Source: a virus. From it: a DNA stretch of 25,337 nucleotides. The notes under the pieces were generated by a model. That model did no database searches. It was not told the origin of the DNA and worked only from the letters and a program-made list of their open reading frames with translations. Position numbers and translations under genes: made by a program. The stretch is taken from positions 1 through 25,337 of the IMG/VR virus record IMGVR_UViG_3300034111_000801; one strand, written 5' to 3'. The first letter of the stretch is position 1, and each line of letters starts with the position of its first letter. This document shows positions 16,501 through 23,586 of this stretch, in pieces.

Positions 16501-16868
16501 CTGTTAGCTATAGCACTTCTTTCCAAGGCTTTATACAGAGAGACGGAACCATCGTCACCATTCGCCCATGGCTTTTGCCGGCAGGGGATGGCTATTATGA
16601 TGCGATCACTTGGGACATGAGTAACGACCCACAAGAAGAGCAGATCGTTGTGCTCGACGGCCTTGCTTCACCAACGGAGCGCTTCTTTGCGATAAGAAAC
16701 GCCACCACAAAGCCCCGCGTCTACGAAATAAAAAAAGTCAACATCGACGGCGAAGGGGTTATCACCATTGAAGCGTTCCACCATCCCACCGATGCAAGCG
16801 GCTACAGTCTGCTTGGGGCAAACTGGACTACATACGAGACTGACGCAAATTGGGTGATTGAGCTATGA
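13497..16868 (+). CDS. Central tail hub / tip attachment protein (gpJ-like)
   Basis: 1123 residues, GTG start overlapping the previous stop (GTGA). Residues 47-70 form a hydrophobic helix (PLVPVLVNLAISVGVSLLSSLL), like the hydrophobic segment of lambda gpI, so this may be an I/J fusion. The region after it (about 90-130) reads like the gpJ/hub N-terminus. The middle is beta-rich with fibronectin-like strands around 590-650, and the C-terminal third contains the hub-type region around 730-1000. It would form the trimeric tail tip that holds the fibres. Length and place after the NlpC/P60-like gene fit lambda gpJ. Ends by overlapping the next ATG (ATGA). Confidence 0.75.
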   Translation: MIKLLPYEKRLAQILGVSEDAYREWKAITLRESVERPAAAEGPVCGPLVPVLVNLAISVGVSLLSSLLFPARQQSRITATRKSGTPTTNNQRSSPRFGFDSMQEPARIGQFVPVVIAKRENNLGGVRVAMPLLWSQMLANNGSVMFRGIFLGGTAGMPADAWDQRGWAFGNNTLGAYAYTGTALSQGARYSIYFAPNGGRINSTQLIAGRSANRDPGNSQNSGGQDVFALETTSGQYKTAFCMSETPSTSTAFGLYGWCPNAMMHRQPVTIQPTIVARIDDDDKVRTDDDAAALVEIWKGKFYWSMRSGLRKRKASGSSTWTTPATGDYQIVTQSVAVGDSLLYAINGTTDAKTKIRFNTTNSRVIDNDAESEAEMGGVAAAVAGVQNSADSALIPNELYRIGSCWAILEERISENSSESIFISDSEQEPVGDGNSMEYVFTVVQAGSVQFIGPKFLFPDESGTTILPPEYNPSNDLANLQSGTQGRYKLCSQAAQVFRMAIASFSAVREFRVCEIIIKSRVGITVNGITGFRSCPKVQTINSRAGQNQVGKTANGVISVSRYDSGGDSITTKTRRYSCFNLQYSLDRGAAWTQFPDVFAVAGISGEEIHNYLRIVLPSNRRWTIRAVPVSSWEVRQSAITQILVLDTNSGEEVESTAAGVTVISTGYIINPTSSKNRKISQLEPKFDIGLGWADPEYESMIGGYARFDEAFPYESIQSSVSNSPEHQITQINYYGDLDMTPSYESLAPVGVNISASLEFNSLSGFSGFCNNGHQMPRLLNNDTEGSSHLWPDWLREVMTNPELGAFPRTQLAQIDRPSFQEAAQWCQDRGYFYDKVEDEPLNILSWASEIALAHLLKLVRLGGVYYLKKAIEFDAPLKVEAQFNNGNIEEGSFRLNTIDYATRQPFIVQVKWREESTGAESPLFARERVAMVREASTSVNAPVKELDLSEWCTNYRQAIDAACYYIRFVTIHDHQISFTTSPDVLAAQLRSSGFFIMDFDAVSYSTSFQGFIQRDGTIVTIRPWLLPAGDGYYDAITWDMSNDPQEEQIVVLDGLASPTERFFAIRNATTKPRVYEIKKVNIDGEGVITIEAFHHPTDASGYSLLGANWTTYETDANWVIEL

Positions 16869-17293
16869 ACATCATTAACGCATTGCCAGGCATCGTGCCT
16901 ACAGCGCGTTCCTTTACAATGGGCCAATGGCCGCAAAAGCGTGCCAAGATGCGCAATGGCCGAACAGTGCGATGGGCGCTTTGCAATCAGCCGTCTGGCG
17001 ATACAATGGATCTTACATGGGAAAACATCACTTACGCGCAGGCAGAGCAAATCTGCATAGTGTGGGACAATAACTACGGGATCTACGGCTCTCTCTCCCT
17101 GATACCTTCAATCAATCTGACGCCAGAGATTCTGGCCGGCACAAGTGGAGGGCTAAATAGCCTTTTGACGCTACCCTTTCCTGGCGCAACGTGGCACTTT
17201 GCGGGCTCGCCGCAGGTTGTCGCCGCTAAGGCGGGACGCTGCACGGTGAAGCTACCAATCAAAGCGCGAGTGGCAGCCACCTACTCGCCATGA
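16865..17293 (+). CDS. Minor tail protein, first of two paralogues
   Basis: 142 residues. I do not recognise a named family. Its core (about 38-135) aligns by eye with the first 130 residues of the next gene: shared pattern L.W.N...AQA..I...W........GSLSLIP......PEILAG, then an ATW motif and a C-terminal GR.TV strand. Both overlaps with neighbours are four bases (ATGA), showing tight translational coupling with the hub gene. Probably a tail-tip subunit. Confidence 0.65.
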   Translation: MNIINALPGIVPTARSFTMGQWPQKRAKMRNGRTVRWALCNQPSGDTMDLTWENITYAQAEQICIVWDNNYGIYGSLSLIPSINLTPEILAGTSGGLNSLLTLPFPGATWHFAGSPQVVAAKAGRCTVKLPIKARVAATYSP

Positions 17294-18075
17294 CTGTACG
17301 CCTACCCTTAACACTGCCGGCGATAACTCCAACAGGTTGGGAGCTAACGTTACCCGGCTATCCGGTTATCGTCGCTAGCTTTCGGTCGGCTTCATTCCCT
17401 GAGATTCTTGGTTCGCTGCCTAGTGATTCAAGATGGAAACTGACATTTGAAAACGTAAATGACGCGCAAGCATTGGCGCTGCTGCTGCCATGGTATGCCA
17501 GCGGTTGCGGATTGTGGTCGCTAACACAACTGCCCGAAGAATTGGCGGGAGGCGTTAATAACGCAGACTTTAGAAAAAGGCTTACGGGAACAACGTGGAC
17601 AATCGAGAGAGAGCCAACTAAGCAGTCGGTAAAGAAAGGCAGGTTCAATGTCACCATTGACCTTATTTATGAATTAACGTTCGAGTCTGCCTATGGCCCG
17701 CGCAACTCGCCGCTAAATCTGGGCGCTAATCCGTTACTGCTGAACCTATCTAACGTAATGTCAGTCGTAGCCGTGCCGGTTACGCTCGATCCGTTCTTGC
17801 CTGTGCTGCGAAGTGCTGGCCCGGTTGTCAACCTGGACTATGCAACTATCGACGGACTCACAGCAATCGCGTTCCCAGTGTTCCTGGATAAAACGATCCG
17901 GCGCGATGCGGCAGTGGTGTTGATGCTCGATTTGCCGACGACAGATGCTACCGCTGTTGCGCTCCCGGTCGGCCTGGTGCCGCTGCTGCCTGCTGCTCGA
18001 AACGCCGGTCCGGTGCTGGGCCTTGGCTTCGAGTCGGGTCTGACCGTGGCAGCTACGGGACTGACCCGGCCCTGA
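17290..18075 (+). CDS. Minor tail protein, second paralogue with C-terminal repeats
   Basis: 261 residues. Residues 1-130 repeat the domain of the previous gene (LTFENVNDAQALALLLPW, then PEELAGG, TTWTIE and KKGRFNVTI), so the two arose by tandem duplication and then diverged. Residues about 155-260 are a separate hydrophobic, Pro/Val/Leu-rich region made of about three diverged units of about 32 residues of the type AxPVxLxPxLPxxRxAGPV. No clear membrane helix, but the region is unusually apolar. Last gene of the long tail operon; the next gene has its own promoter motif. Confidence 0.65.
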   Translation: MTVRLPLTLPAITPTGWELTLPGYPVIVASFRSASFPEILGSLPSDSRWKLTFENVNDAQALALLLPWYASGCGLWSLTQLPEELAGGVNNADFRKRLTGTTWTIEREPTKQSVKKGRFNVTIDLIYELTFESAYGPRNSPLNLGANPLLLNLSNVMSVVAVPVTLDPFLPVLRSAGPVVNLDYATIDGLTAIAFPVFLDKTIRRDAAVVLMLDLPTTDATAVALPVGLVPLLPAARNAGPVLGLGFESGLTVAATGLTRP

Positions 18076-18082
18076 TGCCGGC

Positions 18083-18088
18083 TATACT
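18083..18088 (+). promoter_or_regulatory. -10 element (TATACT) for the 18113 gene
   Basis: GGCTATACT lies eight bases after the previous stop and 24 bases before the ATG at 18113, matching the spacing of the other motifs. The -35 region (ACTGAC at 17 bases) is weak. A short CCGGC/GCCGG inverted repeat overlaps it. Confidence 0.55.
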
Positions 18089-18112
18089 GCCAACAGACTC
18101 TTTCAGCTTGAT

Positions 18113-19162
18113 ATGGCCGTTACTAAGCAGGAATATCTTATGACCGCAGGCTTTACAAGCGCCAGCGTAGCAAATGCCTTGCGGTCTGCGCTTATCGACG
18201 CGGGGTTAATGGCGGAATGGTTCGACAGCTTTACGATTAGTGGAGACAGAATATGTCGAGTGCTGCAGATAGTTCACGATCCCACGAAAACCTATGGCAC
18301 ATGCTTTTATTATTTCATTATTGAAAACGGAGGTATAGCGGTTGCGTTGGCCACAAACGGTTGGGATGCTACAGCTCCTGCACCTATTAACGTTCCAACT
18401 GGAACGCAATACCTGGACTGGCATACTTTGCCGGCAAGCTGTAGCATTGGCGCGAGCCAGCTTAGTTGCACTACTCTATTTAATTACTCTACAACTTCCA
18501 ATCTCGTGCTGGACAGGTTTACGTCGGGCAGTGACACCAAGCAAAGCTGGTTCGTATTTAGGCAAACGTCTACCGTAACAAGATCGCGCCCATTTACTTT
18601 TCTGCACAAAGATATAGCGCTGCACAGTTGGATTGACTTAAGCAAGGGTTGCATTAGCGGCCTGACTCGCTTAACTGCTACCACGTCAGACAGGGCCGGT
18701 TTAGTTAATTTTCAGATTGATGAAAATTTACGCAGATGCCTTAGCATCGGTTCGGCGCTACAGGGGTCTACTAGCGGGTTTAACTACCACGGACAGCAGT
18801 ACAACGTTTACTCCTACTTTGGCGCAGGCTCTTCAGCGAGCGGCGCTAGCGTGAACTTCCCGAACTGGGGCGGAAGCAACAGAATAGCCGCGACACCACT
18901 TCCTGTTGGCGAAAACTCTGCCAACCCGGCATATACCAGTGACTATGTGCCTGTCTGTAGCAATATACCATGGAACCTTTGGACGCCAACAAGATTAGCT
19001 GATGATTTTGGGGTCTACATGCGTTATGATGCCAATGATATTGCACTTGGCGACCGCTTTGTAGTTCAAGCAGCAACAAATGAGTGGCAAGTATTGGACT
19101 TTGCCAATAACGCAGTCCTAAACGATGGAGCATCGGCTTCTTTCTTAGCAAGGATTATTTAG
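18113..19162 (+). CDS. Virion-associated protein of unknown role (349 residues)
   Basis: Not recognised. Starts at ATG after a leader rich in T and C without a Shine-Dalgarno. The N-terminus is helical (TAGFTSASVANALRSALIDAG), followed by a beta-rich body: RVLQIVHDPTKTYGTCFYYFII, a Gly/Ser-rich central region near 220-245 and a C-terminal strand set. Six or more cysteines, no membrane segment or signal peptide. Position between the tail-tip operon and a tail-tube-like gene suggests a tail fibre or tip component. Confidence 0.6.
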   Translation: MAVTKQEYLMTAGFTSASVANALRSALIDAGLMAEWFDSFTISGDRICRVLQIVHDPTKTYGTCFYYFIIENGGIAVALATNGWDATAPAPINVPTGTQYLDWHTLPASCSIGASQLSCTTLFNYSTTSNLVLDRFTSGSDTKQSWFVFRQTSTVTRSRPFTFLHKDIALHSWIDLSKGCISGLTRLTATTSDRAGLVNFQIDENLRRCLSIGSALQGSTSGFNYHGQQYNVYSYFGAGSSASGASVNFPNWGGSNRIAATPLPVGENSANPAYTSDYVPVCSNIPWNLWTPTRLADDFGVYMRYDANDIALGDRFVVQAATNEWQVLDFANNAVLNDGASASFLARII

Positions 19163-19164
19163 TC

Positions 19165-19644
19165 ATGGGTGTTATTGTCGGCTCTGATGGAGGCGTTCAA
19201 ATTAACCTTGGCGGCGGGCTAAAGTACGTTGCTAATATATTCTCTTGGAATGTAAATATGGGACGCGATATGCTGCGAACCACAACGCAAGCCGATGAGG
19301 CCGAGAGGCGTACTGGCGGCCTTGCTGATTGGAGCGGTGGCATTAGTATGCGCCTGCAACTCTCTGACGATGTAAGCGTTGCGCAAAGCTCCTGGCAGAT
19401 GCTAAATTTTGCGCTGACTGGCGTAGACGATGGCTTAAAGGCTGATCTTAGACTGATGCTGCAATCGTATCAGGTCTTGCCTGAAGACTGCGACATTTTC
19501 AGGACAACTATTCCTGGTATAATAAGCCTTGTTGGTACGGTCGTAATTGGAGACGTAAGGCTCGATTGCACGGACCCTGGAGAGCCAATTATTTTGGTGC
19601 TGAGCTGGAGCGGCGACGGAGCGCTCACGCTACAGCGCAGTTAA
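19165..19644 (+). CDS. Tail-tube-like protein, second copy of the fold
   Basis: 159 residues, two bases after the previous stop. By eye it follows the tail-tube fold: FSWNVNMGRDMLRTTTQADEA near the N-terminus (beta strand then the T..gdeaer loop), GGLADWSGGISMRLQL, and C-terminal strands ending GTVVIGDVRL...PIILVLSWSGDGAL, where such proteins have a W/G.G.L ending. The major tail tube protein is already encoded at 5818-6651, so this would be a second tube-like subunit, perhaps for the tail tip or a distal collar. Could alternatively be an unrelated beta-sandwich. Confidence 0.55.
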   Translation: MGVIVGSDGGVQINLGGGLKYVANIFSWNVNMGRDMLRTTTQADEAERRTGGLADWSGGISMRLQLSDDVSVAQSSWQMLNFALTGVDDGLKADLRLMLQSYQVLPEDCDIFRTTIPGIISLVGTVVIGDVRLDCTDPGEPIILVLSWSGDGALTLQRS

Positions 19645-19674
19645 TTGACGATTACTGCCGCCAGGCGCTAGGCT
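19645..19674 (+). promoter_or_regulatory. Promoter: TTGACG, 18 bases, TAGGCT
   Basis: TTGACG at 19645-19650 and TAGGCT at 19669-19674 within GCTAGGCT, 24 bases before the GTG at 19699. Best -35 match among the rightward promoter motifs; it sits immediately after the stop at 19644. Confidence 0.6.
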
Positions 19675-19698
19675 GAGCTGGCATGGCCAGGTCTATCA

Positions 19699-20118
19699 GT
19701 GTTTGGAGTGGATAGACGAATCTCGGTCCTGGAGCAAGGCATGGTCCGCCTGGAAACGCTGGTCGGGCAGTTAGTGACTCGCATGGACAACGACCACAAG
19801 GCGGCACTGGACACGCGCAAGGACGACCGAGCATCAATAAAAGAATTAGGAGAAAGAATGGAAAGAGCAGGGGAAAAAATGGAAGAATCGGTTTCAAACT
19901 TGGCCAGCGAGATGAAAAAATTAGCAGAACGCACAGCTACCAACGACAACAAAGCGGCCGGCGCTCTTGATGCCGGCAGATGGATTGTTGCAACATTGTT
20001 AGGCGTTGGCACGTTGGCGGTCGGAGCGCTTGGCTTACATGCTGCCTATCAAGCCGGTCAGCGAGGTGTTCACTATGAGCCAGAACTGCCGACACCGCGC
20101 TACGGCGAACGAAAATGA
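19699..20118 (+). CDS. Membrane-anchored coiled-coil protein (XhlA-like)
   Basis: 139 residues, GTG start. Residues 1-85 are a charged helix with heptads (RRISVLEQGMVRLETLVGQL); residues about 95-117 are a single transmembrane helix (WIVATLLGVGTLAVGALGLHA); a short polar tail follows. This layout is that of XhlA/hemolysin-type small proteins that accompany holins in some phages. It opens a new transcription unit and overlaps the next gene by ATGA. Role in lysis is an inference from the architecture; it could also be a tail-associated membrane protein. Confidence 0.55.
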   Translation: MFGVDRRISVLEQGMVRLETLVGQLVTRMDNDHKAALDTRKDDRASIKELGERMERAGEKMEESVSNLASEMKKLAERTATNDNKAAGALDAGRWIVATLLGVGTLAVGALGLHAAYQAGQRGVHYEPELPTPRYGERK

Positions 20119-20447
20119 CAGAATCTACCACGATTTCAGGGTTGCCAAATGCGGCAACACCCCTCACGGGCGCTGAGCGGATCGTGATGGATCAAGGCAG
20201 CCAGACCGTAGACGCGACGACCCAAGACATTGCGAACCTGGCGTCGGCAGCGGCAGGGTTCCCCTATACTCAAGCTACCCCCGCTGCGGTCTGGACGATC
20301 AATCACAATCTCGGATACAGGCCGAGTGTTGAACTGCTTGATGCTGGCAGCCAGGAGATTGAAGGCCAAGTATCTCACCCTACTGTTAACCAAACAGTGA
20401 TTGGCCCCCTTAACCCGCCCACAGCCGGCCAAGCCAGGCTGCTTTAG
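20115..20447 (+). CDS. Short tail-fibre-type protein
   Basis: 110 residues. The N-terminus ISGLPNAATPLTGAERIVMDQG...T..DI is the short domain found at the base of many phage tail fibres; residues about 55-110 contain the WTINHNLGYRPSVELLDAGSQE strand pattern, typical of fibre C-terminal modules. Complete but compact, probably a fibre adaptor or a minimal fibre. ATG overlaps the previous stop. Confidence 0.65.
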   Translation: MTESTTISGLPNAATPLTGAERIVMDQGSQTVDATTQDIANLASAAAGFPYTQATPAAVWTINHNLGYRPSVELLDAGSQEIEGQVSHPTVNQTVIGPLNPPTAGQARLL

Positions 20448-20467
20448 TTACCATCGCTTAAACTACC

Positions 20468-21262
20468 ATGCCACGCAAGTTCTATACCGACATCGACATG
20501 CAGTCGGTGTCAAAAGTCACCAACCTGCCTGCCGGTACGGCTGCTGGCGATGCTGTCAACGTTTCGCAGCTTAACGCGGCGATCGAGGGTCTATCGACTA
20601 AGGACAGCGTTCGTGTAAAAAGTACCGGAAACGTAAACATAGCGTCTCCAGGGGCATCGCTGAATGGCGTAACCTTTGCGTCACAAGACAGGGCGTTGCT
20701 GGGGGACCAAACACTTCCCGCTGAAAACGGCATTTACGTTTGGAATGGTGCGGCCACTCCGATGACTCGGGCGCTTGACGCCAGTACATTTGACGAGCTT
20801 GAATCAGCAGTCGTTAGCGTTGACGAAGGCACTGTAAACGCGCAAACAACCTGGAGGCAAACAGCAGTAAACGGCACCATTGGTACTACCGCAGTTACCT
20901 GGATTCCGTTCGGAACGTCCTCTCCTGCTGCCAGCGAAGTTACAGCCGGCGTTGCTGAACTGGCAACACAAGCCGAAGCAGACGCCGGGACCGATGATAC
21001 GCGCATTGTCACTCCACTAAAACTTGCCAACTTGGCAGGCCGAGTCAGAAAAGTATCCACTAACATTGGGGACGGCAGTGCTACCACTTTCCCGGTAACG
21101 CACAACTTAAATACCCGTGATGTAATTGTTCGCCAGTTTCCGAACAGCGGTCAGTACGACGATGTTGAAGTTGATGTGCAGCGTACTTCTGTAAATGCTG
21201 TAACGCTGGTATTTGCAACGGCTCCTGCGACTAATGCTTATCGTGTTGTAGTGATTGGCTGA
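20468..21262 (+). CDS. Tail fibre protein
   Basis: 264 residues. Starts with the stalk-type motif SVSKVTNLPAGTAAGDAVNVSQL (residues about 14-36, landmark), then the GLSTKDSVRVKSTGNV module (about 41-56), DRALLGDQTLPAENGIYVWNGA, and the prophage-fibre phrase VTAGVAELATQAEAD...RIVTPLKL near 160-190, ending in a FPVTHNLNTRDVIVR domain related to the WTINHNLG module of the previous gene. These are hallmarks of trimeric receptor-binding fibres. The stop overlaps the next ATG (TGATG). Confidence 0.8.
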   Translation: MPRKFYTDIDMQSVSKVTNLPAGTAAGDAVNVSQLNAAIEGLSTKDSVRVKSTGNVNIASPGASLNGVTFASQDRALLGDQTLPAENGIYVWNGAATPMTRALDASTFDELESAVVSVDEGTVNAQTTWRQTAVNGTIGTTAVTWIPFGTSSPAASEVTAGVAELATQAEADAGTDDTRIVTPLKLANLAGRVRKVSTNIGDGSATTFPVTHNLNTRDVIVRQFPNSGQYDDVEVDVQRTSVNAVTLVFATAPATNAYRVVVIG

Positions 21263-21750
21263 TGGCAAGAGACTTTGAGACTGCTCCAAACCTAAAAGCC
21301 GGCCTGCTAATTAACGGTCAACCTGGCGCAACCGGGCAGAATCTAACGCGCCAGGCCGATGGCTCCATAGCCTGGCAAGGGATGACCGAAGGTATTTCCC
21401 TTGTCTGTTCCGAAACCGGCGAAACAGTTGCTGCCCGCCTAAACCATAAAGAGAAAGCCGTAGACCGTGCCTGCACAGTAGTTAGGGTTACTTGGGAATT
21501 GGCGCCTACGTCTCCTTCCACCAGTGGCAGCACCCAGGCGATGCTCTACGCCCGCCGTAGCGGCACTAAAACCTCTCTGCTCACGGGCAACGCCTCTTTG
21601 CCTGTAACCACTGGCATCTTTACTGATGTCAGTGGCACGCTCACGGGTAACCTGGCGCTTGCCGCTGGGGACACTCTAGGTGTCGATCTTAACCAGGTCG
21701 GCACTGGAGCGTCTGGCCTTATTCTCACTGCTTACGTTCGTTACTCCTGA
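21262..21750 (+). CDS. Fibre-associated beta-rich protein
   Basis: 162 residues. N-terminus MARDFETAPNLKAGLLINGQPG followed by NLTRQADGSIAWQGM looks like the linker that ends cyanophage-type fibre modules; the rest is a Thr/Ser/Gly-rich beta domain (TGIFTDVSGTLTGNLALAAGDTLG). Probably a fibre tip or a companion receptor-binding subunit. It is coupled to the fibre gene by a one-base overlap. No specific family recognised. Confidence 0.55.
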   Translation: MARDFETAPNLKAGLLINGQPGATGQNLTRQADGSIAWQGMTEGISLVCSETGETVAARLNHKEKAVDRACTVVRVTWELAPTSPSTSGSTQAMLYARRSGTKTSLLTGNASLPVTTGIFTDVSGTLTGNLALAAGDTLGVDLNQVGTGASGLILTAYVRYS

Positions 21751-21755
21751 CCATC

Positions 21756-22436
21756 ATGGCAACCACCATCCATCCTGCAACCGGCGTCGAGTATTACACC
21801 GATGGCCTCCTTGAAGGCCAAAGCGTTGCGCGGTTTGTTAATGTCAACACTAGCAATGGCCAAATCAACAACCCTACCGGCGACTTGTGGCCAAAGCCCA
21901 ATGGCGAGCCTCACGATTTTAACGAAGAGTTTTACGAGATAGTGCCATTTCAGGCGGCTCCTTTTGATCCCGAATTGCGCGTTATTGATGAAACAGCCAG
22001 CGGTCGAGCACTGAAGCCTGCCGCACCAAAGCCCCCTGCTGGGCATCCTCAGGGCACCTACGAGGAGACTCAAGTAACCAAGCGCCGCAGCATGGCTAGC
22101 CTAAAGGCGCTGGCCAGGGGGTACTGTGAAAGGTTTAACCTGAAAATATGGCAACGACTGCCGCAAGATGTTTGGTCTATCGAAAAACTAGCTTTTGCAA
22201 AAGCTGAGATTGCAAAAGGCAATAGCCTGGATCAATATGTAGAAGCAGTAGAAGAAGACGAATCTCTTAGGACAAAACTTAGGGCTGCATCTTTCCACAA
22301 CGATGCTCGCCTTGCCCAGCTTTACGCAAAAATTGAAGAGGCTGGGGAAGATGGCAACATTGATGACTGGCCTTTCAGTAAAATGCAAGACAATAGCGAA
22401 AGCTATACAGGATGGGTTGATGGAATCGAAGAATAA
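21756..22436 (+). CDS. Unrecognised 226-residue protein in the fibre cluster
   Basis: Five bases after the previous stop; leader CTCCTGACCATC is pyrimidine-rich. Two parts: an N-terminal region (1-100) with Pro/Asn-rich loops and VEYYTDGLLEGQSVARFVNV, and an acidic helical C-terminal part (about 105-226) with LARGYCERFNLKIW and many Glu/Asp/Lys. Could be a fibre assembly chaperone or a fibre base protein; nothing in the sequence decides. Its end overlaps the next gene by 17 bases if that starts at 22420. Confidence 0.6.
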   Translation: MATTIHPATGVEYYTDGLLEGQSVARFVNVNTSNGQINNPTGDLWPKPNGEPHDFNEEFYEIVPFQAAPFDPELRVIDETASGRALKPAAPKPPAGHPQGTYEETQVTKRRSMASLKALARGYCERFNLKIWQRLPQDVWSIEKLAFAKAEIAKGNSLDQYVEAVEEDESLRTKLRAASFHNDARLAQLYAKIEEAGEDGNIDDWPFSKMQDNSESYTGWVDGIEE

Positions 22437-23199
22437 TGGATTACGCCTTCCGCCGCCATGGATCGCCCCTGCTGCCGGGAAACCAGGCCGGGAGGTGCAG
22501 CCAGTGATTACCGTGAACCGGCGAAGGCCCCCAGCCGCCCCCGCCACTGGGCCACTGCTGTTTGCTGACTTCGGCAACTCTGCTAGCTATCCCGGCACCG
22601 GCACAACCTTAACCAACCTGGGCTCGGTTGCCGGCGTTAGTGGCACGCTAACAAATGGCCCTGTATTTAGCCCGCTCAACGGGGGCACTTTGCTGTTGGA
22701 CGGTTTGAACGATTACGTTCAGTTCAACAACGCGGGCACTCAGTTAGTGCCAACGACTGGCCTAACTATTATCGCCTGGGCACGCAGCCTTAATAACGAC
22801 AAATGGCTAGTGGATGGAATTGGCGGAAACCGCGCTGCGGCTGGGTACGCGCTTGCCGCCGATGGTTCAGCACTCCAGTTTTACGTCAACAACAGGCCTG
22901 TCGCCAATCCTGGTGGCAACTTTAATAATCAGTGGGGCATGTTTTCAGGGGTTTGGGTGCCATCTACATCAATGACCCTGCGGCGCAACGGCACGGTTCT
23001 GGTGACAGCGAATACAACCATACCCGCCACAATAGGCACCCCAACTGCCCCGTTGCGATGGGGTGCTCGCGCAACCAATCAAGATTACACAAACGGAGCT
23101 ATTAGTATAATTAAAGTAATTGGCGCAGCGTTGTCACAGGCTGAACTAGCAGCGGAATACGAAACATTCCGTGGTCGCTTTGGACTGCCAGCACTATGA
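22420..23199 (+). CDS. LamG/concanavalin-like lectin-domain protein
   Basis: 259 residues from ATG 22420 (AGGA seven bases upstream). An alternative GTG at 22504 has GGGAGG eight bases before it and would remove a Pro/Arg-rich 28-residue leader. From about residue 46 the sequence is a LamG/ConA-type jelly roll: FADFGNSASYPG...LTNLGS, LLLDGLNDYVQF, TGLTIIAWARS, ALQFYVNNRPV, MTLRRNGTVLV and the closing IIKVIGAALSQAELAAEYETFRGRFG. Such domains bind glycans, so this is probably a receptor-binding protein. Overlaps the next ATG. Confidence 0.7.
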   Translation: MESKNNGLRLPPPWIAPAAGKPGREVQPVITVNRRRPPAAPATGPLLFADFGNSASYPGTGTTLTNLGSVAGVSGTLTNGPVFSPLNGGTLLLDGLNDYVQFNNAGTQLVPTTGLTIIAWARSLNNDKWLVDGIGGNRAAAGYALAADGSALQFYVNNRPVANPGGNFNNQWGMFSGVWVPSTSMTLRRNGTVLVTANTTIPATIGTPTAPLRWGARATNQDYTNGAISIIKVIGAALSQAELAAEYETFRGRFGLPAL

Positions 23200-23546
23200 C
23201 CCCAGCCAGGCCGACCCCAATTAGCAAGCCAACCAGCAAGCTAGCCAATCCGGTTGCAACTTTTGGGCTGTTTAGCGCCGTAAGTGTACTACTTGTCCTA
23301 GCGTTCCTAGGACACAAATATAAAAACGACTGCCTTGCTGCCGGCAAGGATTTCGAGCAATGCTGGGAAAAAGGCTTAACAATAGCCGGAATGAACGCCG
23401 GAGGACCGCTTAGTGCAGCCATGATCTTGGGCTACATTGTCGGCCAGTTTGGCAAGGAAAAAGAAAAAGCTGAAAAATATCTGGAAGGTTATCAAACGTA
23501 CAATCCAGAGCTTCGCCGTGATAGCGAGCCACCGGAGGCACCCTAA
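23196..23546 (+). CDS. Small two-helix membrane protein, holin candidate
   Basis: 116 residues. Transmembrane helices at about 19-39 (ATFGLFSAVSVLLVLAFLG) and 66-84 (MNAGGPLSAAMILGYIVG), with a charged loop holding two cysteines between them, and a C-terminal tail rich in Lys, Glu and Pro. Size, two helices and charged tail fit a class II holin, and the position at the end of the rightward block is usual for lysis genes. No separate endolysin is visible nearby. ATGA overlap with the lectin gene. Confidence 0.55.
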   Translation: MTPARPTPISKPTSKLANPVATFGLFSAVSVLLVLAFLGHKYKNDCLAAGKDFEQCWEKGLTIAGMNAGGPLSAAMILGYIVGQFGKEKEKAEKYLEGYQTYNPELRRDSEPPEAP

Positions 23547-23558
23547 GCGCCCCCGGTG
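23530..23558. terminator. Hairpin at the convergent junction
   Basis: CACCGGAGGC (23530-23539) pairs with 23549-23558 with one A-C mismatch; the loop includes the stop codon of the holin-like gene. No T-tract on either strand, so termination would be weak or factor-dependent. Confidence 0.4.
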
Positions 23559-23565
23559 ACACCGC

Positions 23566-23586
23566 ATCAGGCTTCAGCGGCCTGAT
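23566..23586. repeat. Short perfect inverted repeat at the AbrB-like gene end
   Basis: ATCAGGC at 23566-23572 and GCCTGAT at 23580-23586, seven-base loop, overlapping the stop and last codons of the leftward gene. No T-tract follows. Confidence 0.4.

Noticed and set aside
20264-20271. CCTATACT, similar to the promoter motif
   Set aside because: It lies inside the 20115-20447 gene, far from any start codon, and lacks the leading G of the motif.
22303-22419. Longer start for the lectin-domain gene at 22303
   Set aside because: It would overlap the preceding gene by 134 bases, has no Shine-Dalgarno and adds residues unlike the rest of the protein; 22420 or 22504 fit better.
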